Assembly (NCBI GenBank): GCA_013139935.1
Contig: WSZX01000233.1
Span: forward strand, 1-9,405
From: Ardenticatenales bacterium
GTDB taxonomy: Bacteria; Chloroflexota; Anaerolineae; Promineifilales; UBA4811
Length of the DNA: 9,405 nt
Direction: 5' to 3'
Shown: positions 1 through 5,087 of the stretch, piece after piece
Layout of the letters: each line of letters begins with the position of its first letter
Numbering within the stretch: position 1 is the first letter of the stretch
Made by a program: the position numbers and the translations under genes
The notes under the pieces: generated by a model
Databases searched by the model: none
Told to the model about the DNA's origin: nothing
Seen by the model: the letters and a program-made list of their open reading frames with translations, nothing else

Positions 1-1
1 C

Positions 2-223
2 TCATCGGCGGATGCGGATTGTCCAATCAGAGTCCGTTCCCTCAATGCTGACAAGCTCCAACTCTAGCGCCTCGACTGCCATCGGGATTTCTTTTCGGGA
101 CGCAGGGTGTGTCCCGATCACCTCAACCACATCGCCCGGCGCAGCCTTGCGCAGCGCCTTGCGCATCTCCACCAGCGGTATCGGGCAGGTTTCCCCGCGC
201 ACATCAACCCGCATTTGTGCCAT
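2..223 (-). CDS. tusA: TusA/SirA-family sulfurtransferase (persulfide carrier)
   Basis: A small 73-residue cytoplasmic protein of the TusA family, which accepts a persulfide sulfur on one cysteine and relays it to tRNA thiolation, molybdenum cofactor or dissimilatory sulfur pathways. The family signature CPIP is seen at residues 13-16, so Cys13 is the predicted sulfur carrier. It follows the usual short N-terminal strand (MRVDVRG) and precedes the expected helix (LVEMRKAL). The length is normal for the family. The start is set by a strong AGGAG site six bases upstream of ATG. The gene lies 9 bp after the IscU-like gene, and the TAG stop of that gene is part of this ribosome-binding site, so the two are probably translationally coupled. 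Being the last visible gene of an IscS/IscU cluster suggests sulfur delivery to or from Fe-S assembly; that role is inferred. The stop is at the very edge of the window, so the operon may continue to the left. Confidence 0.93.
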   Translation of the reverse strand: MAQMRVDVRGETCPIPLVEMRKALRKAAPGDVVEVIGTHPASRKEIPMAVEALELELVSIEGTDSDWTIRIRR

Positions 224-232
224 GGCTTTCTC

Positions 233-898
233 CTACTGTACTACGGGCAGCTCCGAAAGCGCCCTTTCGTCGAACTGAACCGTCACCTCGTGAACATCCC
301 AGAGAGGTTCGATTTTTTCCATGATTTCCTCGCGGATGTTGACTGCGAACTGATGATCGGAGCACAGGCTGAGCGCCACCTGCACGCGCCCGTCGGCAAC
401 CGTGATGTCTCTAACCAGCCGTGTGCGCACCAGATCAAGACCCACCATTGGATTCATCACCCGCTTTAGGCGGCGGCGCACCACTTCAACCGTTGTCGGT
501 TTTCGCTCTTTGACCAACCCGTGGCGCTCCTCATAGTTCTCTACGGCGGCGCGCAGCGAGTCTATTGCCAGCACGGAGCAATGAACCTTGACCGCGGGCA
601 GACCGCCCAGCATTTTTGATATCTGCTTCCAGGTGAGCGCTTTGGCCTCTTCGAGCGTCTTTCCCTTGGCCATCTCGGTGATGATAGAGGCGGTGGCAAT
701 GTTGGAGGCACATCCGTAGGATTCAAAGCTGACTTCTGTAATCCGGTGGCTGTCGGGGTCGACTTTCAGGTAGACGGCGACCATGTCCCCACAGGCCGGA
801 CTGCCCTCAATCGCCTTGGCGTCTGGGTTATCTATCCGCCCCACGTTGCGCGGATTCCTGAAATGGTCCATGACGATGTCACTGTATGGTAATGGCAT
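233..898 (-). CDS. iscU: IscU-like Fe-S cluster scaffold with C-terminal MIP18/SufT-like domain
   Basis: A 221-residue protein whose first ~125 residues are an IscU/NifU N-terminal scaffold, on which [2Fe-2S] clusters are built before transfer to apoproteins. All ligand residues are present: Cys36 and Asp38 in PACGD, Cys63 in YGCASN, and His106-Cys107 in KVHCS. The LPPVK chaperone-recognition motif is nearly kept as LPAVK (100-104). IscU alone is usually about 128 residues. Here residues ~130-215 add a second domain that fits MIP18/DUF59 (SufT-like): NPMVGLDLVRTRLVRDI, then a strand, then SLCSDHQF and a helix, ending in VHEVTVQF. The reactive cysteine of the usual TLTxxxCP segment is not in its normal place, and Cys179 lies four residues earlier. 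There is no CxxC, so it is not an Nfu-type C-terminus. AGGAG six bases before ATG fixes the start. The gene is second in the iscS-iscU-tusA order, 160 bp after iscS. The scaffold call is firm; the second domain is a likeness call. Confidence 0.93.
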   Translation of the reverse strand: MPLPYSDIVMDHFRNPRNVGRIDNPDAKAIEGSPACGDMVAVYLKVDPDSHRITEVSFESYGCASNIATASIITEMAKGKTLEEAKALTWKQISKMLGGLPAVKVHCSVLAIDSLRAAVENYEERHGLVKERKPTTVEVVRRRLKRVMNPMVGLDLVRTRLVRDITVADGRVQVALSLCSDHQFAVNIREEIMEKIEPLWDVHEVTVQFDERALSELPVVQ

Positions 899-917
899 AG
901 GATACTCCTAGGGCAAA

Positions 918-957
918 CCCGCCAACGAACCGACCCGCGAGCAGCGACTCTGGCGGG
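918..957 (-). other. Inverted repeat in the iscS-iscU spacer
   Basis: The 160-bp spacer between iscS and iscU holds no gene. CCCGCCA (918-924) and TGGCGGG (951-957) are perfect 7-bp arms with a 26-base loop. On the transcript the second arm is followed by only three U's, so it is a poor terminator. It might tune or stabilise the iscU part of the message. A small GGG-CAAA-CCC repeat (911-920) follows next to the iscU ribosome-binding site. Confidence 0.25.
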
Positions 958-1058
958 CCAGGACGAGAGCGAGATTTCTTTTCATCCAAGCAGCATTAAG
1001 GTGTTCGATGACATCGGTCGATTCAGCGCGCCGGCTGCGACAAGTGCCACCCATTTAC

Positions 1059-2222
1059 CTATTGCTTCCCAAGCGGACTGATCGCCCGCAGTCTCTCAAT
1101 AACCTCCGCAATGGCGTCTGCCACCGCATCTACATCTTTGGGCCGGTTGAAACGGCCAAAAGTGAACCGCACCGAGCCATGAGCCCGTTCGTGGTCGCCA
1201 CCGATGCCCATCATCACGTGGCTTGCTTCCAGGGACCGGCTAAAGCAGGCGGATCCAGTGCTGACGGCAAAGCCGCGCATATCCAGATGCAGCAAGATGG
1301 ACTCGCCCTCAACAAAGCGAAACGATACGTTGACATTGTGCGGTAGGCGCAATTCAGGGGGACCATTCAGGCGGGCGTGGGGAATCTGGAGCAAGCGCTC
1401 AATTAGCTGATCGCGCATGACTTGCAGTCCGGACGTCTCTTCCGGCGTCACTAACTCTATCGCTGTGGCAAAACCAATCGCCCCAGGGATGTTCTCCACT
1501 CCGCCCCGCAGGTTGAATTCCTGGAAACCACCATCCATCCATTTCACCAGCGGCGTTCCCTTGCGCACATACAGCCCGCCTACCCCCTTGGGCCCGTGGA
1601 TGAGATGTGCGGTGACGGTGACCAGGTCGACCGGAAGCTCACGCACATCCATCGGAACCCGCGGAAAGGAATGGGATGCATCGGTGTGAAAGAGTACGCC
1701 CCGCTCTCGACAAATGGCGCCCACCGACGCAACGTTCTGCAAGGTGCCGATCTCTTGGTTGGCCATCTGCACCGAGACGAGAATCGTCTCTGGCTCCATG
1801 GCCTCGCTCAACCGGTTCAGGTCTACGCGACCAAGTTCATCCACTTCCAGATAGGTCACTGAGAATCCCCGCTTTTCTAGGACTCGCACGCTGTGCAAAA
1901 CGGGGAAATCCTCAATCGAGGTGGTAATGATGTGCTTTCCCTTTCTCTCTCCCAGCGCCAGCGCCACACCCTTGAGCGCCATGTTGCTCGATTCAGTGCT
2001 GCCGGAAGTAAAAGCAAACTCTTCTGGCGCCGCACCCAGCTCCCGGGCAACCGTGTTCCGTGCTTCCTCCAGTCTATCCTTGGCGTCGATACCCATAGAG
2101 TACCCAAACTGGGATGTGGCAGCTGCATAGGTCTCCAAGAAGAACGGAGTCATTGCGGCCAGCACCCGTTTGTCCATCCGAGTGGTGGCGCCGTTGTCCA
2201 GATAGATGATCTCTTCCAGCAT
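1059..2222 (-). CDS. iscS: Cysteine desulfurase (IscS/NifS)-like protein lacking the PLP lysine
   Basis: A 387-residue class V aminotransferase-fold protein. IscS enzymes use PLP to take sulfur from cysteine and pass it, as a persulfide on a mobile-loop cysteine, to IscU and TusA. Family signatures are clear: YLDNGATT (7-14), TSGSTESSN (72-80) with Thr76, Asn155 in ANQEIG, Asp181 in TDASHS, HGPKGVGGLYV (209-219), and the sulfur-accepting Cys326 in STGSACFS followed by SVRFTFGRF. Striking departures: the Lys of the canonical HK(I/L)YGPKG is Leu207 (codon 1602-1604), the PLP-stacking His is Asp105 (ED instead of EH), and the Gln contacting PLP is His184. Hence no Schiff base can form in the normal way. 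There is no frameshift and the length is typical (IscS about 404). The ATG at 2222 has GGAG six bases upstream and lies downstream of a predicted promoter. A longer in-frame reading to 2273 would run through that promoter. It is first in the operon. It may act as an IscU partner or cluster-ligand donor; function is inferred. Confidence 0.9.
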   Translation of the reverse strand: MLEEIIYLDNGATTRMDKRVLAAMTPFFLETYAAATSQFGYSMGIDAKDRLEEARNTVARELGAAPEEFAFTSGSTESSNMALKGVALALGERKGKHIITTSIEDFPVLHSVRVLEKRGFSVTYLEVDELGRVDLNRLSEAMEPETILVSVQMANQEIGTLQNVASVGAICRERGVLFHTDASHSFPRVPMDVRELPVDLVTVTAHLIHGPKGVGGLYVRKGTPLVKWMDGGFQEFNLRGGVENIPGAIGFATAIELVTPEETSGLQVMRDQLIERLLQIPHARLNGPPELRLPHNVNVSFRFVEGESILLHLDMRGFAVSTGSACFSRSLEASHVMMGIGGDHERAHGSVRFTFGRFNRPKDVDAVADAIAEVIERLRAISPLGKQ

Positions 2223-2250
2223 GAACGTCTCCAAACCTGCAACTATTCCA

Positions 2251-2280
2251 AGTATAACAGCGGCGGAGGCCATTCGTCGA
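2251..2280 (-). promoter_or_regulatory. Predicted promoter of the iscS-iscU-tusA operon
   Basis: Read on the minus strand, TCGACG (2280-2275) is followed by an 18-bp spacer and TATACT (2256-2251), with an extended -10 TGT immediately before it. Transcription would begin near 2244, giving a leader of about 22 bases with the GGAG site before the ATG at 2222. The -35 is weak (4 of 6) and the -10 good (5 of 6, extended). Its TGTTATACT core is identical to that of the promoter at 5020-5048. Confidence 0.5.
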
Positions 2281-2298
2281 GGACAAAAGTCATGTTTC

Positions 2299-2318
2299 TA
2301 TGAGAGTAACATCTCATA
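2299..2318. promoter_or_regulatory. Candidate operator: perfect 7-bp inverted repeat upstream of iscS promoter
   Basis: TATGAGA and TCTCATA are perfect inverted arms separated by six bases (GTAACA). The 20-bp element lies about 19 bp upstream of the predicted -35 of the iscS operon, roughly -55 to -74 from the predicted start. The geometry fits a dimeric regulator site. It does not match the E. coli IscR site types I recall. It could also be a weak hairpin at the end of the opposing transcription unit. No regulator gene is in the window. Confidence 0.35.
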
Positions 2319-2320
2319 CT

Positions 2321-2337
2321 GGGCCGCGGCCGCGCCC
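2321..2337. other. GC-rich hairpin downstream of the KimA-like gene
   Basis: The segment contains the palindrome GCGGCCGC flanked by GGGC and GCCC, able to form a short very stable stem with one bulged base. It lies 70-90 bp past the stop of the minus-strand permease gene. It has no U-tract on either strand, so a role in ending that transcript is only a possibility. The rest of 2281-2407 shows no gene. Confidence 0.2.
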
Positions 2338-2368
2338 CAATTGATATCAGGTGGACATTGGCGCAGAT

Positions 2369-2379
2369 GTGGTCGGACA
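2369..2379 (+). repeat. Left copy of an 11-bp inverted repeat flanking the KimA-like gene
   Basis: GTGGTCGGACA here is the exact reverse complement of TGTCCGACCAC at 4775-4785. The two copies sit just outside the stop and just outside the start of the minus-strand permease gene. An 11-base match is expected by chance somewhere in 9.4 kb, so only the placement is notable. Confidence 0.3.
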
Positions 2380-2407
2380 ATGTCATGGGCCGTAGTCGCA
2401 GCGAGCT

Positions 2408-4762
2408 CTAGTCCCGCACCGGGAGAAGGAAAACCGGCAGCCGGGTCTGCTCCACCACCCGCTGGGCCGCGCTGCCCATGATCAGGTGATTCAGCCCTCC
2501 ACGGCCGCGAGTTGATAGCACAATCAGATCGGCAGCCTCTGATTCGGCCGTGCTCACTATCGTGTGCACAGGGTAGGAGCCGGTAACCATGATCCGTACC
2601 GTTATGCTCTCATCCTGGACAAGAGCCGCCACATCATTCAGGTAGCGCCACAATTGGGTTTCGGCCTCGGCGCGCATCTCTTCCACTCTGTCTGGAGCGG
2701 CGCCAAACCGATCGGCCTCGGGCACCTCAGGCACCGACAGCAGTAGCATCTCCGCCCCAAAGGCGGCCGCCAACGCCCTGGCATACGGCAAGACGCGCGC
2801 GGAAAAGTGAGAGCCATCCAGGTTCACCAGCAGCTTGTTGATTTCTGGTGCTCTGCCATTCTCTCCGGGGTTCGACCGGACCAGGATGATTGGCTGGTCA
2901 ATGACACCTACCAGCTTGTGGGCCACCCCGTCGCTCAGCCAGTGCCTAATGCCTGAGCCTCCTCGAGTGCTGGTGACAACCAGGTCTGCGTCCGTCTCTT
3001 CAACAAGAGCACGAGTTGCCTCCACCACGGATCCATCGCCAATGACATATCCCGCCTGTAGCCCTTCCCCATTCAAGCTGCTGATCATCCGGCTCAGGTA
3101 GGCCGCGTTTTCCGGCAGCGCCGAGACGAGGGTGAGGCGAGCGCGGCACTGCCGGCAGATCGCCGCCGCAAGCGGAAGCGCCAGTTCTGCAAATCGGGAT
3201 CCATCGAGCGGGACCAGGAGGTGCGCCGGACCGATCGCCTCACGTTGCAACTGGGCGGCGAGCGCCGGCGCGGGTTGCCAGCTGGCCGCCACCATCCGGG
3301 CAGCCACCCGCGGGCGGGCTGATTCGCTGGTCGCCTGCCGCAAGGCCTGCCCCAACCCGAACCCACCGAGCATCGCCCCGTGGATCTCGCCTATCATTTC
3401 CCTCTCCGGACTCGGATCACCCAGCGTCCGGCGGAAATAGCTAAAGATGGCATAGAGGACAGGGACGAGCGCGAAATAAACCCACACACCCTCGAGAAAA
3501 CGCTCCTCGAAGATGAGAATCGTTGCGCCTGTGGTCATCACTGCAGCGGTCGCGGCACCTCCGGCGAGAGCAAGCTGGGCTATTGAGAACTCACTCTTGA
3601 TTTGCCGCAACAGTCTCTTGGTGGACGCCCAGCCCGTCATACTCAACAGGAGAAAGACGCCGGCCGCATAGATGGCCAGGTAGGTTTCCTCATTGGTGCC
3701 AAAACACAAGAAACAGAGACAAGCCAACCCCACCTCAATCCAGACCGGTTTGTCGGCTACCTCAAAGCGATTCCGCTGTCCGAGAGATGGCGGCACATAG
3801 TGCCGGTCTCGAAGCCCCAGCGCCAGGTTTTGCAGTCCCTGGGCGCTGGCGGCACAGGCGGACATGAGCACCGCGATGCCAACCAGGGTGCCCAGGTACG
3901 GGAGTGGGGCCGGCAGCAGCGCGTCCATTGTCTGAGTAAAGACCGAAACGTGCTCGTTAGTCGGATCGGACAACTGAAAGATGGCCGGACCAACGATGAG
4001 CATCGTGACCGAGGCAGTACCCATGATAATGAGCAAGCTCCCAAACGCCTTTCTGCTCTTCTCCTGCGGCGAACCTTCGTACGCAGCCACGAGATTGGCA
4101 AAGACTTCGATGCCGGTCATCACGGCCAGAATGCGGGTATAGCCACCAATGGTGAAGCGCAGGTTCTCGGGGGCAAAGGCACGGAGGTCAAAGTCAGGCA
4201 GGCGAAAGCCGAGTTTCCAGATGGTAGCGAACACCATGCCCCAGAGCAACAGCAGCACGCCGGCCGTGGCAGGGCCAAATGCCCGCGCGGCGACCTTGGG
4301 GCCGCGATTGACCACCCAGCCGATCAGAATGCTCAGCGCTATCGCCACAAAGACGCGGTACTGGATTCCGACGATGGTTGCATTCAGATGCGGAATGCGG
4401 TCGGCGACAAAGGTTACCAGGGCAGCCATGCTTACCAGGAATGTAAGGGTGTACTCGATAAAGACCACACTGGCATCGACTTTGGCCGCCCAGCGGCCGA
4501 ACTCCTCTTCGCTCAGTCCGCTGCCGCCGCTCCCATCGGTGACCCACCTCATCACCAGTCGGTACAAGGCGGAAACCATGGCGATCGTAAGGACCACCAG
4601 CCATACGGCAGCGCCAAAAGTGATGCTCGCCACCCCGCCGGCAACAATCAACTTGAGAAACGGGCCAAAAACATAGAGCGGCGACGTAGCGGGATCGCCA
4701 CCCCCGGCCAAAGCCCCTTCCAGGGAGCTGGATAACTTGTGGGAAGTTGATGCGTGAGCCAA
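2408..4762 (-). CDS. KimA/KUP-like APC-superfamily permease fused to two Usp domains
   Basis: A 784-residue membrane protein. Residues ~20-445 hold about 11-12 hydrophobic helices. The segment GGDPATSPLYVFG (21-33) matches the KUP potassium-transporter hallmark GDIGTSPLYV. The later segments EYTLTFLVSMAALVT (103-117), TGIEVFANLV (216-225) and YAAGVFLLLS (365-374) line up with KimA/YdaO proteins. Asp23 and Tyr30 have the same seven-residue spacing as in KUP and KimA, and Glu219 falls in the TGxE motif, so potassium uptake is the better guess over amino acids. The cytoplasmic tail has Usp1 (~513-629) and Usp2 (~641-782). Usp2 ends in STRGRGGLNHLIMGS, near the ATP-binding consensus. Usp1 reads STRGGSGIRHWLSDG, with Asp-Gly instead of Gly-Ser. 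Start: TTG at 4762 with AGGA nine bases upstream, and an in-frame TAG eight codons further up. No ATG occurs before residue 61, which would cut TM1. It is divergent from the permease at 5088. Confidence 0.88.
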   Translation of the reverse strand: MAHASTSHKLSSSLEGALAGGGDPATSPLYVFGPFLKLIVAGGVASITFGAAVWLVVLTIAMVSALYRLVMRWVTDGSGGSGLSEEEFGRWAAKVDASVVFIEYTLTFLVSMAALVTFVADRIPHLNATIVGIQYRVFVAIALSILIGWVVNRGPKVAARAFGPATAGVLLLLWGMVFATIWKLGFRLPDFDLRAFAPENLRFTIGGYTRILAVMTGIEVFANLVAAYEGSPQEKSRKAFGSLLIIMGTASVTMLIVGPAIFQLSDPTNEHVSVFTQTMDALLPAPLPYLGTLVGIAVLMSACAASAQGLQNLALGLRDRHYVPPSLGQRNRFEVADKPVWIEVGLACLCFLCFGTNEETYLAIYAAGVFLLLSMTGWASTKRLLRQIKSEFSIAQLALAGGAATAAVMTTGATILIFEERFLEGVWVYFALVPVLYAIFSYFRRTLGDPSPEREMIGEIHGAMLGGFGLGQALRQATSESARPRVAARMVAASWQPAPALAAQLQREAIGPAHLLVPLDGSRFAELALPLAAAICRQCRARLTLVSALPENAAYLSRMISSLNGEGLQAGYVIGDGSVVEATRALVEETDADLVVTSTRGGSGIRHWLSDGVAHKLVGVIDQPIILVRSNPGENGRAPEINKLLVNLDGSHFSARVLPYARALAAAFGAEMLLLSVPEVPEADRFGAAPDRVEEMRAEAETQLWRYLNDVAALVQDESITVRIMVTGSYPVHTIVSTAESEAADLIVLSTRGRGGLNHLIMGSAAQRVVEQTRLPVFLLPVRD

Positions 4763-4774
4763 CTCGATACGTCC

Positions 4775-4785
4775 TGTCCGACCAC
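4775..4785 (-). repeat. Right copy of the 11-bp inverted repeat flanking the KimA-like gene
   Basis: TGTCCGACCAC, 12 bp upstream of the TTG start, in inverted orientation to the copy at 2369-2379. There is no transposase, target duplication or longer similarity around either copy, so a mobile origin is not supported. Confidence 0.3.
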
Positions 4786-4805
4786 GCTATAGAGAACGGC
4801 CCACG

Positions 4806-4811
4806 TTTATA
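4806..4811 (-). promoter_or_regulatory. Possible -10 element for the KimA-like gene
   Basis: TATAAA on the minus strand, preceded by CTG, would place the start of transcription near 4800 and a leader of about 38 bases before the TTG codon. No recognisable -35 lies 16-18 bp upstream, so the call rests on the -10 alone. Confidence 0.3.
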
Positions 4812-5019
4812 CAGCAGAATCAGAGCCAGCGCCAGCAGGTGGAGCTGAGGGTTTCGACAAATAGACAACACCCAGTTCCATCAGTGGTTCCGTGCTGCAA
4901 GACGGAGATTGCCGGGGTGGGATTGGGAAGCCTTACGTCCTGTTCTCACTCCCCATCTCTCTCCGCCCGCGGCGGGCCTTTCTCCACACCCTCTGGAATT
5001 CTTCTCCGCCGGCCGCCCA

Positions 5020-5048
5020 TTGAGTCGGGTCCTCTTTCATGTTATACT
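5020..5048 (+). promoter_or_regulatory. Predicted promoter of the plus-strand APC-Usp gene
   Basis: TTGAGT (5020-5025), an optimal 17-bp spacer and TATACT (5043-5048), with extended -10 TGT before it. Predicted transcription start is near 5055, giving a leader of about 33 bases to the ATG at 5088. This is the best sigma-70-type promoter in the window and it supports the 5088 start over any upstream one. Confidence 0.65.
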
Positions 5049-5087
5049 ACGCTCCGCTTTATTGGTCACTGTCACTGGAATGGTCGG

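Larger units (their letters stand above)
4763..5087. promoter_or_regulatory. Divergent intergenic region between the two permease-Usp genes
   Basis: These 325 bases separate two head-to-head genes and hold no convincing gene. Contents: a possible minus-strand -10 TATAAA (4811-4806) about 44 bases before the TTG start, with no good -35; a pyrimidine-rich stretch from about 4940 to 5010; a GC-rich perfect inverted repeat GCCCGC-G-GCGGGC at 4965-4977; and a good plus-strand promoter at 5020-5048. An open reading frame beginning with GTG at 4839 crosses this region into the plus-strand permease. Its first 83 codons look non-coding (Pro/Ser/Cys-rich, no family likeness), and the promoter lies inside them. 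Confidence 0.5.

Noticed and set aside
233..513. Nfu-type C-terminal domain on the IscU-like protein
   Set aside because: Nfu domains need a CxxC motif, and none is present. The NPMVGLDLVRTRLVRDI start fits MIP18/SufT better.
1602..1604. Missing PLP lysine explained by a sequencing error or frameshift
   Set aside because: Reading is in frame with family motifs on both sides, the codon differs by at least two bases from any Lys codon, and two other PLP-contact residues are changed too.
2223..2273. A 17-residue N-terminal extension of the IscS-like protein
   Set aside because: It overlaps the predicted -10 element. The ATG at 2222 has a GGAG site, and the family's usual beginning (YLDNGATT) follows it closely.
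3602..4735. A 377-codon open frame on the plus strand opposite the KimA-like gene
   Set aside because: Its translation is rich in Gln, His, Gly and Arg, has no recognisable motif, and is exactly antisense to a clear membrane-protein gene. It is a GC-driven shadow frame.
4839..5087. An 83-codon N-terminal extension of the plus-strand permease from GTG 4839
   Set aside because: The extension has no family likeness, is rich in Pro, Ser and Cys, and contains the predicted promoter at 5020-5048. The permease signature begins right after ATG 5088.
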